The notes under the pieces: model-generated
Database searches by the model: none
Told to the model about the DNA's origin: nothing
The model's input: only the letters and a program-made list of their open reading frames with translations
Translations under genes and position numbers: made by a program
Shown: piece after piece, positions 6,725 to 13,447 of the stretch
How the letters are laid out: the number at the start of each line of letters is the position of its first letter
Numbering within the stretch: position 1 is the first letter of the stretch
Source: SZUA-426 sp041666155
Lineage (GTDB): Bacteria; Spirochaetota; Spirochaetia; Treponematales; Breznakiellaceae
DNA: 13,447 nt
Direction: 5' to 3'
Assembly (NCBI GenBank): GCA_041666155.1
Contig: JBAYHM010000108.1
Location: 1-13,447, forward strand

Positions 6725-9324
6725 CCGTACATGTATCAGGGTCTAGGTTCAAGCTGCGATTCGCTTTTTTCTTTGCGCTTGCTTTTTTGTTCACTAGGTT
6801 CCCGGCTGCGGCCGACGGTCTCTTCCCCTACGTCATGCCCTGGGACGACGCGAGCGCGAATCTTACGAACCTTTCGGCCTGGAACGTTAAGCCCGCTGGG
6901 AAAGCGGGCTTTGTCCGCGTGGAAAAAGGCCACCTGTACGTAGGAGCGGAACGACTCAAATTGTTCGGCGTTAATATCGTTTTCGGCGCGGTCGCACCCC
7001 AACGGGAAGAGGCTGCCAAACTCGCGGCCCGGCTTGCGCGCCTGGGCGTGAACGCGGTCCGCTTCCACCACATGGACTCGCGCTCCGCGCCGGATGGTCT
7101 ACTCCAAAAAGACAAACGCACGATCGATCCCGAAGCGCTGGATAGGCTCGATTACTTTATCGCCGCCCTCAAACGCGAAGGCGTCTACTCGGACCTCAAC
7201 CTGCACGTCGGCCGCACGTATCCCGGTTTCGCCGATTGGGGCGAGGATACGCCTAAATACTGGAAGGGCATTGATTTGTTCTACCCACCGATGATTGACC
7301 TCCAGAAAGAATACGCGCGCGACCTTCTGCTCCACCGCAACCCCTACACGGGAAACCGGTACGTTGAGGAAAGCGCGGTGGCGCTGGTGGAAATCAACAA
7401 CGAGGACGGCCTCCTACGCGAATGGCGCGCGGGAAGTCTGGACGGAATGACGGAACCGTATCGCGGGGAATTGAAGCGCCGCTGGAACGAGTGGCTCCGT
7501 TCCCGTTACGCCGATACCGCGGCGCTTCGGCGAGCTTGGGGTGTCCGGGAAGAAGCGCCCGGCGAGTCGCTCTTCTCATCCGCCGCGAACGTGAAGAGCG
7601 GGGAGGTCGGGTGGAATCCGCAATTCGTCGGCTCCGCGAAGGGCACCCTAAAAAAGCGGGATGACGGCGTACTGGAACTTGAGACGACAAAGCCGGGAAC
7701 GGAGAATTGGCATACCCAGCTGCATCAATACCGGATTGTCTATACCGCCGGAAGGCCCTACACCGTCACGCTGCGCCTCCGCGCCGATAAACCCGCTCGC
7801 GTGAGTCTTCAAGCCGTGCAGGCTCACGCTCCCTGGAAGAGTTTGTGGCAGCGTGAAGTCAAGGTCGATACCGAATGGCGCGAATACCGCTTCGTTTTCG
7901 CGACCGCTGAAAGCGACGCCGTCGCGCGTTTCACCATCGGCAATCTCGGCCGCTTTGTCGGCCGCCTTTACCTGGACGGCGCCGACCTGCGCTCCGGCGG
8001 CGCGCTCGGCCTCAAAGCGGGAGAGAACCTGGAAACGACCGGAGTAGGCGTCCCTGCCGCCGCGGATCTTGCGAGTCTTACTCCCGAAGGACAGCGAGAT
8101 TGGCTGCGCTTCCTGTGGGAGACGGAAAGCGCGTATTGGACCGACTTTTCCCGGTACCTTCGGACGGAACTCGGTGTCCGGCAGCCGATCGTCGGTACGC
8201 AGGTGAGCTACAGCCCGGCGCCGATCCAGGCGCGGCTGGACGTGGTGGACGGCCACGCGTACTGGCAACATCCGCGCTTCCCCGGCAAACCCTGGGATGT
8301 CGATGACTGGCTGATCGGCAACAGTCCGATGGCCGGGATCGACGGCGGCGGTACCATCGCCGACCTCGCCTTCAGGCGCGTTCCGCTCAAGCCTTTCATC
8401 GTCACCGAATACAACCACTCCGCCCCGAGCCATTTTCAGGGAGAGGCGCTTCCCCTTGCCGCCGCGTACGCGGGGCTGCAGGATTGGGACGGACTTTTCC
8501 TTTACAGCTGGGGCGCGCACAACAAAGATTGGACGGCGTCCTATATCCACCAGTATTTCGACAGCCATGCGAATCCGGTGAAGGTAACGAGCCTTATCGC
8601 TTCCGCCGCGCTTTTTAGACGTGGAGATGTTGCCGCGGCGGTTTCAGGCGATGGTTTGGCCTCCGAAGGAGCGGCAGAACCGAAAACCGACCTGGTCGCA
8701 TGGCTCGACGCGCTCAGGTCCGAGTCGCGGATGCCTGGGGCCGATACCTTCGGCGCGCCTCGCAACAGCGCGCTTACGCGGCAAGTCGGCATCGGCACGC
8801 AAGCCGCCCCGCGGATCCCGCTTCCGACCAAAAGCGTGACGGGGGAACTCTCCTGGGGTTTGACCGGCCCGGCGGGCCCGGCTGTCGCCATCGATTCCGC
8901 GCGCAGCAAAGCCTTGATCGGGTACCGGCTCGGCCTGCCCATCGACTCGGGCGGGGTGGAACTGGAACTGCTGTCGGCGCGCAACGACTGGGGTACGCTG
9001 ATCGCGACGCTGATTGAAGGAAAGGATTTTTCGTCGTCGGGGCATGTCCTTCTCACCGCTCTGGGCCAAGTCGAGAATACCGGCCAACGCTGGCTGGATG
9101 AGAAGAAAACTACCTTGGGCCGGAATTTCGGCAACGCTCCGACGCTGGTCGAAGGAATCGCCGCGCGCGTACGTCTGCCGATTCCCGCCGCCCGTGTCCG
9201 CGCCTGGTCCTTGGATGAGCGCGGCTCCCGTCGTGAAGAAATCGTCGTTTCCGGCGAAGACCGGGCCACCCTTGAAATCGGCGAACGTTACCGCGCTTTG
9301 TGGTACGAGCTTGAGTTGAAGTAA
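6721..9324 (+). CDS. Secreted clan GH-A glycoside hydrolase with inserted CBM-like domain
   Basis: An 867-residue exported enzyme. Residues about 11-31 (a hydrophobic Phe/Ala/Leu run ending PAAADG) form a signal peptide. A TIM-barrel glycosidase begins near 80 (LFGVNIVFGA; RLGVNAVRFHHMD with R114). The acid/base glutamate is best placed at E228 in VEINNED, after an Asn as is usual in clan GH-A, and the nucleophile at E563 in FIVTEYNH. H512/Y514 (GHAYW) and W597 (YSWGAHN) fit the later barrel strands. Between the two glutamates, about 295-425, sits a beta-sandwich resembling CBM4/9 modules (WHTQLHQ, YTVTLRLRA, WREYRFVF, GRLYLDGADL). The C-terminal 220 residues look like an all-beta accessory domain. 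The exact GH family and substrate are not assignable by eye; a beta-linked polysaccharide is likely. The gene overlaps the upstream one by four bases and is followed after 16 bases by a putative outer-membrane protein. Confidence 0.85.
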   Translation: MTVHVSGSRFKLRFAFFFALAFLFTRFPAAADGLFPYVMPWDDASANLTNLSAWNVKPAGKAGFVRVEKGHLYVGAERLKLFGVNIVFGAVAPQREEAAKLAARLARLGVNAVRFHHMDSRSAPDGLLQKDKRTIDPEALDRLDYFIAALKREGVYSDLNLHVGRTYPGFADWGEDTPKYWKGIDLFYPPMIDLQKEYARDLLLHRNPYTGNRYVEESAVALVEINNEDGLLREWRAGSLDGMTEPYRGELKRRWNEWLRSRYADTAALRRAWGVREEAPGESLFSSAANVKSGEVGWNPQFVGSAKGTLKKRDDGVLELETTKPGTENWHTQLHQYRIVYTAGRPYTVTLRLRADKPARVSLQAVQAHAPWKSLWQREVKVDTEWREYRFVFATAESDAVARFTIGNLGRFVGRLYLDGADLRSGGALGLKAGENLETTGVGVPAAADLASLTPEGQRDWLRFLWETESAYWTDFSRYLRTELGVRQPIVGTQVSYSPAPIQARLDVVDGHAYWQHPRFPGKPWDVDDWLIGNSPMAGIDGGGTIADLAFRRVPLKPFIVTEYNHSAPSHFQGEALPLAAAYAGLQDWDGLFLYSWGAHNKDWTASYIHQYFDSHANPVKVTSLIASAALFRRGDVAAAVSGDGLASEGAAEPKTDLVAWLDALRSESRMPGADTFGAPRNSALTRQVGIGTQAAPRIPLPTKSVTGELSWGLTGPAGPAVAIDSARSKALIGYRLGLPIDSGGVELELLSARNDWGTLIATLIEGKDFSSSGHVLLTALGQVENTGQRWLDEKKTTLGRNFGNAPTLVEGIAARVRLPIPAARVRAWSLDERGSRREEIVVSGEDRATLEIGERYRALWYELELK

Positions 9325-9340
9325 ACGGAAGGGTAGTCAA

Positions 9341-10195
9341 TTGAAAAAATCAGCGTCGTTGCTTGTAGTCGCCCTTTTTTTTATCGTAAGCGCGTTTTCC
9401 AGAGCGACGGCAGCTGAGAAAACGCCGATTAAACCGCTTCCGCGCGTATCGATCGCGCCCTATATCGAGCGGCCGATCGCGATCGGAAACTATGATGAGG
9501 TTGTCGATTACTACCTGTGCGGCGCCGAGTTGAAGCTTTTTCAAATCTTGCTTCCCCTTGACCTGACCTTTTCCGCCTGTGTCGCCTCCGGTAAGCTGTT
9601 TCCGGGGAATTTCGAGCCGCGCGTTGACCTCGGTACCGCGCAAGACCGCCTTATCGATATCGCCCAATACGCGGCACTCGATTCAATCCGTTTGTCCGGG
9701 GATATCGGCTTTCGTTGGGCTGAAACCTACGTGAAAGCCGGGGAACGTATGGTGCGGAAGTCTTCGGGCAAGTCTGTCAACGGCGAGCCGGCCGGATCGA
9801 TAGTGGGGGAATTCTTTATGCGGCATGAGGCCTTCATTGAAAACTGGATTACCCTTTCCGGTTCGGGCCTCAGTCCGCTGCGGTATCTTGAAGCGCGGGA
9901 ACGCTTCGTCGTCAGCGCTCTCTCTACGTCATTCGCGCGCATGATCGACTCCGGCTCCAACGTCGGCTTCCAGGTATACGCGGGCGTTGGTCTACGAAGC
10001 TCGGATGTCGTCGATGTACCGGTCTCGGAAAAGCAAGCCGTCTACGGGAGTCTCGGCGGGAGCCTCCGCACCCTCATCATTCCGCTTCTGCCGATGGAAT
10101 TCTGCGCCGATCTGCGGTTTTTCCCCGGCAGTCCGCGCTTCCTGACCGGGGGAATTGGTTTGAAACTCGTCTACGATTTCTTGGTGCTGTATTAG
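9341..10195 (+). CDS. Putative outer-membrane beta-barrel protein
   Basis: A 284-residue exported protein of no family I recognise. It starts at a TTG (9341) with GGAAGGG about seven bases upstream, in the 16-base gap after the hydrolase. A clear signal peptide (KK, then LLVVALFFIVSAFS, cleavage near ATAA/EK at residue 25) is followed by no further membrane helix. It has alternating amphipathic strands, Gly/Ser-rich turns (LSGSGLSPLRY, VYAGVGLRSSDVV, GSLGGSLRTL, GGIGLKLVYDFLVLY) and a terminal tyrosine. A C-terminal aromatic residue is the typical recognition signal for barrel insertion. As the last gene of a run with a secreted glycosidase, it may be a porin-like or surface partner. Its TAG stop overlaps the stop of the convergent gene. 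Confidence 0.78.
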   Translation: MKKSASLLVVALFFIVSAFSRATAAEKTPIKPLPRVSIAPYIERPIAIGNYDEVVDYYLCGAELKLFQILLPLDLTFSACVASGKLFPGNFEPRVDLGTAQDRLIDIAQYAALDSIRLSGDIGFRWAETYVKAGERMVRKSSGKSVNGEPAGSIVGEFFMRHEAFIENWITLSGSGLSPLRYLEARERFVVSALSTSFARMIDSGSNVGFQVYAGVGLRSSDVVDVPVSEKQAVYGSLGGSLRTLIIPLLPMEFCADLRFFPGSPRFLTGGIGLKLVYDFLVLY

Positions 10196-11070
10196 GCCTC
10201 ATCGCCTTCTTCGGTTTCGGGGCCGGGAGGGACACAAGCCGCGCGTTCTTTCATCCGTCCGCTGAAGACGAGCTTCGGCACCGACGTTTCCGGTTTAGCC
10301 GGAATCAAGAGTTCTTCGCCGGTAGCGGGGTTTCTGCCTAAACGCGCTTTCTGCGCCGCCCGCGCGCCGAGTTTCAGAGTTCCGATGGAGCCGAGGGTGA
10401 CGCGTTCCCCAAGCAGGGCGCCGGCTTCCACCGTTGACAGGTAATCATCGATTATCTGTCGGGCCAGCACCTGGGTGACGTCGTTTTTTCGCGCGACGTA
10501 CTGAACGATGTTCTTGAGCGTGAAGTGGCCGACTTCGTCTTTGCTCATGGTGAGCGTCCGGTTGATTTTGACGAACCCGTTGGTCAAAAATACGGAGGCT
10601 TCGCGCAGCCGTTTTTCTTCTTCCGCGCGCGGAAGATCCGCAGGGCAGACGGCCATGAGCAAAATATCCGAACTGTGTTTTATCGAACAGCGGCCGAAAC
10701 GGGCCGGTTTGTCCGGTTCTATCGATCCCTCAATGGAAACATCTGTTTCCCGAACCAGCGGCGGAACGTCGTTCCGCAATTTGATGCTGGCGTATTCGAA
10801 CCATCGCCCTCCGTTTCCCGCCGCCGGGCCTACGGCAAGTAGGGAACCTGAGTAGGTAAGCAGTATGACTCCCCGTTTTTCCTCGGCGGAGAAGCCGTCC
10901 GTCCGTTCCATGCCCAGCAGTCTTGTTTGACTTTCAAACATGTCCCGCTTCTCAAACCAGTTCCGTGTGATAAGTTCGAGCGACGCGTCGGTGCGCGGCA
11001 AACCCGAACTTTCCGTCATGGATTGCAGGTGCTTTTGAACCCTTTCGGGCAGTTCGTTCAGTTTCGTCAT
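10192..11070 (-). CDS. Unknown-domain protein fused to HU/IHF-type DNA-binding domain
   Basis: The protein has 292 residues in two parts. Residues 1-173 are a domain I cannot name, shared with the divergent neighbour: LPERVQKHL near the start, SLELITRNWFEK (30-41), RGVILLTYSGSLLAVGP (66-82), FEYASIKLRNDVP (91-103), and an acidic/helical end. Residues about 177-275 are an HU/IHF fold: helical VTQVLARQIIDDYLSTVEAGALLGERVTLG in pieces, then the beta-arm signature with GRNPATGEELLIPAK (245-259), including the intercalating proline P248. A short acidic tail (PETEEGDEA) closes it. HU proteins are normally about 90 residues, so the long N-terminal fusion is unusual. The start at 11070 is supported by alignment with the paralogue's N-terminus; there is no good ribosome site. 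In-frame codons to 11169 have no support. It probably binds DNA as a dimer. Confidence 0.88.
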   Translation of the reverse strand: MTKLNELPERVQKHLQSMTESSGLPRTDASLELITRNWFEKRDMFESQTRLLGMERTDGFSAEEKRGVILLTYSGSLLAVGPAAGNGGRWFEYASIKLRNDVPPLVRETDVSIEGSIEPDKPARFGRCSIKHSSDILLMAVCPADLPRAEEEKRLREASVFLTNGFVKINRTLTMSKDEVGHFTLKNIVQYVARKNDVTQVLARQIIDDYLSTVEAGALLGERVTLGSIGTLKLGARAAQKARLGRNPATGEELLIPAKPETSVPKLVFSGRMKERAACVPPGPETEEGDEA

Positions 11071-11076
11071 ACCGTA

Positions 11077-11105
11077 ATGATAGCACGCCGCGAAATAAAT
11101 ATGAA
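11077..11105 (-). promoter_or_regulatory. Candidate sigma-70 promoter of the HU-fusion gene
   Basis: On the minus strand, TTCATA (11105-11100) and TATCAT (11082-11077) are separated by 17 bases and match -35/-10 consensus at 4/6 and 5/6 positions. The -10 element ends only six bases before the ATG, so the transcript would begin at or next to the start codon. That would fit the missing Shine-Dalgarno sequence. Only sequence similarity supports this. Confidence 0.4.
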
Positions 11106-11159
11106 AACAGGGCCCCGGAGCGGTACCCTTATAGAGTATCCACTTGAAAGGAGAACTAC

Positions 11160-11690
11160 ATGGGAACATATCTTGATCAAATTCCCGCCCATTTGCGCGG
11201 CCACATCACAAAAATAGCGGCGACCTCCGGCCTTGCTCAAAATGAGGAATCCGTGGAGCTCCTCGCCCACGCTTGGCTCGAAAAAATCGATTCGTTCGAG
11301 ACCCGCATCGCCGAATCGGATATGGAGGAATGGGTCGAGTTCCCCGCCGCCGAGGCCCGCGGTGCTCTGATACTGACCTATTCCGGTTCTCTACTGACCG
11401 TCGGGCCCCAGGAGAACGGAACGCGCCGCGTTGAATACGCGAGCATCGGCCTGCGTAAGGACGTGCCTGAAAGCGCCGCCTCCGATCGTTCCGTTTTGTC
11501 CAAGGACGTACGCGTGGACGAATCCGCCGCGTTTTCGGGCGGTCCCATAGAAAAAAGCTCCGCGGTTTTCAAGATCGCCGTCGCCAAGGAACAGCTTCCG
11601 ATAGAGGAAGAGAAGGAGCTGCTCAGCGAAGTAACCCAGGTGCTGACCGAAGATTTCGTCGAGCTCAATAAGACCATCGTCGTATCGTGA
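11160..11690 (+). CDS. Stand-alone paralogue of the HU-fusion N-terminal domain
   Basis: A 176-residue protein, probably cytosolic (no signal peptide or membrane segment), whose whole length matches the N-terminal part of the divergent HU-fusion protein. The shared blocks are LDQIPAHLRGHI (5-16), ESVELLAHAWLEK (30-42), RGALILTYSGSLLTVGP (67-83) and VEYASIGLRKDVP (91-103). It stops where the other protein continues into the HU fold. I cannot name the domain. The ATG at 11160 has AAAGGAG about seven bases upstream. A weak -10-like TATAGA at 11130-11135 is the only promoter hint. Its TGA overlaps the GTG start of the phosphatase gene (GTGA), so it is coupled to the phosphatase and then the kinase. 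It is a plausible substrate or regulator of that pair (inference). Confidence 0.85.
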   Translation: MGTYLDQIPAHLRGHITKIAATSGLAQNEESVELLAHAWLEKIDSFETRIAESDMEEWVEFPAAEARGALILTYSGSLLTVGPQENGTRRVEYASIGLRKDVPESAASDRSVLSKDVRVDESAAFSGGPIEKSSAVFKIAVAKEQLPIEEEKELLSEVTQVLTEDFVELNKTIVVS

Positions 11691-12688
11691 GTTTCCTGGT
11701 CGGTCCCCCCGCGGACGAGCTGCTCGGCTTTTTCTCCGGCTTGAATCGCGTACTCGCCGATGAGGACTGCTCGTATCGTCCTTATGACGGGGACGGGCTC
11801 CCCGGAGGCCTTGTGGAGCTCGCGCTCGATATTCCGACGGTCGTCCTGCCGGACATCCATGCGCGGCCCCGATTCGTGCGTTCGGTTCTGGATTACGAGC
11901 TTCCCGAACTCGGCATGACGGTGGAGGAAGCCGTTCGGTGCGAGGAAGCCCAACTGGTATGCGTCGGCGATTATTTCCACGGTGAGGGCCGGGTCGCGCG
12001 GCGTTGGAGGGAGGCGCTTGCCGAGTTTGGGCAGGAGTTCGAGCCGAGCCCGGCGATGGACGCCGAAATGGCCGAGGGATTAGAGGCGCTACGTTTGTTG
12101 GGGACGCTCAAGTCGGCTTCCCCGCGTTTTACGCAGCTGCTCAAAGGCAATCACGAGAACGTCGCCAACGAGGAAGGGGGGGGCAACCATCCATTCGGCA
12201 AGTACGCGTACGAAGGCGCGATGGTTGCCTCTTATATTTCCCTCAAGTACGGCGAGCGCGTACTTTCCGCGATCTATGCCTTTGAGAAGTCCCTGCCGCT
12301 GGTCGCCGTCGGTAATCGATTCGTGATCAGCCATGCCGAGCCGGAGCGGCCGTACGCGCGCGAACGGATCATCGGGTATCGGCGTGATCCCGAAGTCGTC
12401 TACGGCCTGACTTGGACCGCCGATGATCGCTCGGAGGAGGGGAGCGTGGACGCGATGCTCGACGATCTTCTATCTACCGATCGCCGCGAAGGCGCTCTCT
12501 GGTTCGGCGGCCATCGGCCGGTCTTCAACCGTTACCGGCTGCGCGGCGGCGGTAGTTACGTACAATTTCACAATCCCTCGCGATCGCAGGTTGCCTTTTT
12601 GCCCGCGGATCGGCCGCCGGATCCCGAACGCGACATTATAGAAATCGGAGAAGGACAGGATACCCGCGATGATCAAAGTGCCCGATAA
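11687..12688 (+). CDS. PPP/calcineurin-like metallophosphatase, likely protein phosphatase
   Basis: A 333-residue cytosolic hydrolase with the full set of binuclear-metal motifs: D56-x-H58 (LPDIHARP), G94-D95 with H98 (VCVGDYFHGEG), G155-N156-H157-E158 (LLKGNHENV), H216 (VISHAEPE) and H276 (WFGGHRP). GNHE and the spacing of the motifs are those of the PPP-type Ser/Thr phosphatase and related calcineurin-like families. The gap between the GD and GNHE motifs (about 60 residues) is longer than in minimal bacterial PPPs. The start is a GTG overlapping the previous stop by four bases, so no independent ribosome site is needed. Its last 20 bases overlap the kinase gene. It is therefore probably the opposing activity to the kinase, although protein substrates cannot be proven from sequence. 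Confidence 0.88.
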   Translation: MSFLVGPPADELLGFFSGLNRVLADEDCSYRPYDGDGLPGGLVELALDIPTVVLPDIHARPRFVRSVLDYELPELGMTVEEAVRCEEAQLVCVGDYFHGEGRVARRWREALAEFGQEFEPSPAMDAEMAEGLEALRLLGTLKSASPRFTQLLKGNHENVANEEGGGNHPFGKYAYEGAMVASYISLKYGERVLSAIYAFEKSLPLVAVGNRFVISHAEPERPYARERIIGYRRDPEVVYGLTWTADDRSEEGSVDAMLDDLLSTDRREGALWFGGHRPVFNRYRLRGGGSYVQFHNPSRSQVAFLPADRPPDPERDIIEIGEGQDTRDDQSAR

Positions 12689-13447
12689 GATTGGAAAGTA
12701 CACGGTCGTAGGCGAGATCGCCAGGGGAGGGATGGGCGCCATCTACAAGGCGGAACATCCGACTCTCGATCGATTCGTCGTCATAAAGAAGCTCACTCTG
12801 AGCGGCAGCGCGAGCATCCGGGAACGGTTCCGACGCGAAGCTGCCATCATGATGGATTTCCGCAACGAGTATATCGTCGATGTCTTCGACCATTTCCGCG
12901 AAGGCTCCGCCAGTTATATCGTTCAGGAATACGTCGATGGACTTTCCCTTGAGGGGCTCCTCGCCCGCGAGCGCTATCTGCCCGAACGCATCGCGCTCAT
13001 CATTTTCCGGGACGCTTGCCGCGCGCTCAAGTACGCGCACGAACACGGCGTGGTCCATCGGGACATCAAGCCCGGAAACCTCCTGATCTCCAAAAAAGGC
13101 GATGTGAAGCTGGTCGATTTCGGCATCGCCCGCGTGGAGGACGATACTCAGGACGTGCTGACCCGTGAAGGCATGACGCTCGGCACCCCTTCGTACATGG
13201 CGCCCGAACAATTCGGGAACACCAAGAACGTCGATAAACGGGCGGACATTTATTCCCTGGGCGTTATGCTTTACGAGTCGGTCACAGGAAAGCGCCCCTT
13301 CCCCGGCGTCATATCCCCCGAAACCATCCATCTGATCCAGCTCGGCAAATACCGCTCCCCGCGGCGGGTGAATCCCGCCCTCACTTCCTTTACGGTCTCC
13401 GTCATAAAGAAAACGATGCACGCGAAGCTTAAGCGTCGGTATCAGGA
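12669..13447 (+). CDS. Hanks-type Ser/Thr protein kinase, 3' end missing
   Basis: The frame is open to the right edge, so only the first 259 residues, nearly the whole kinase domain, are seen. They carry every catalytic element: glycine loop G15-x4-G20-G-M-G23, ATP lysine K40 (VVIKKL), alpha-C glutamate E57, catalytic loop HRDIKPGN (130-137, D132), metal-binding DFG (150-152), an activation segment with TREGMTLGTPSYMAPE ending at E180, and DIYSLG (193-198). It is an RD kinase, which usually needs activation-loop phosphorylation; T165, T170 and T173 are candidates. Whether a membrane segment or sensor domain follows is unknown. The ATG at 12669 overlaps the phosphatase gene by 20 bases, with GGA/AGG purine runs about 9-20 bases upstream. 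The kinase fold begins at IGKYTVVGEI immediately after the start, which supports it. Confidence 0.92.
   Translation, partial: MIKVPDKIGKYTVVGEIARGGMGAIYKAEHPTLDRFVVIKKLTLSGSASIRERFRREAAIMMDFRNEYIVDVFDHFREGSASYIVQEYVDGLSLEGLLARERYLPERIALIIFRDACRALKYAHEHGVVHRDIKPGNLLISKKGDVKLVDFGIARVEDDTQDVLTREGMTLGTPSYMAPEQFGNTKNVDKRADIYSLGVMLYESVTGKRPFPGVISPETIHLIQLGKYRSPRRVNPALTSFTVSVIKKTMHAKLKRRYQ

Noticed and set aside
7648..8568. 306-codon minus-strand open frame
   Set aside because: Antisense to the glycoside hydrolase, whose active-site residues lie in the plus frame. The minus product has no recognisable motif.
11071..11169. N-terminal extension of the HU-fusion protein
   Set aside because: The paralogue aligns from the ATG at 11070. 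The extension would overlap the divergent gene's start and has no ribosome site.
12636..13421. 261-codon minus-strand open frame
   Set aside because: It lies fully antisense to an intact protein kinase with every catalytic motif. Long antisense frames are expected in GC-rich coding DNA.
1..13447. Mobile element, CRISPR array, tRNA or rRNA
   Set aside because: No transposase or integrase motifs, no regularly spaced repeats, and no cloverleaf or rRNA sequence recognised on either strand.

Overview
The window is GC-rich, densely coded DNA that looks like the chromosome of a diderm bacterium. It encodes two signal-peptide proteins that read like outer-membrane beta-barrels, and a near-consensus sigma-54 promoter. 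My best guess at the phylum is Spirochaetota (Treponema/Spirochaeta-like). That rests on overall protein flavour, the HU-type fusion and the composition, with no marker gene present, so it is a weak inference. I see no tRNA, rRNA, CRISPR array, insertion sequence or attachment site. Gene order looks native rather than mobile.

Layout, left to right. Bases 1-3053 (minus strand): a MATE-family efflux transporter (read first), then a classical short-chain dehydrogenase 41 bases downstream, then, after a hairpin, a secreted beta-rich envelope protein whose 3' end runs off the left edge. Bases 3054-3450: an AT-rich divergent regulatory region ending in a sigma-54 promoter. Bases 3451-5152 (plus): amtB and glnK, an ammonium channel and its PII regulator; this PII lacks the tyrosine that is uridylylated in enterobacteria. 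Bases 5240-10195 (plus): three tightly packed genes (an unrecognised 494-residue protein, a secreted clan GH-A glycoside hydrolase with a carbohydrate-binding-like domain inside its barrel, and a putative outer-membrane protein) that look like one envelope/carbohydrate operon.

Bases 10192-13447 hold the most interesting part. Two divergently transcribed genes encode paralogues of a domain of about 170 residues that I cannot name. The minus-strand copy carries a C-terminal HU/IHF-type DNA-binding domain. The plus-strand copy is the domain alone and heads an overlapping operon with a PPP/calcineurin-like phosphatase and a Hanks-type Ser/Thr protein kinase (cut by the right edge). The 4-base and 20-base overlaps suggest the three plus-strand products are made together. 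I infer a signalling module in which kinase and phosphatase act on one or both of the shared-domain proteins, one of which could pass the signal to DNA. That function is inference only.

Nitrogen control is readable from sequence: sigma-54 promoter, amtB, glnK. No canonical stem-plus-U-tract terminator was found. Several gene ends have hairpins without a U-tract, and the two genes converging at 10192-10195 overlap by their stop codons.
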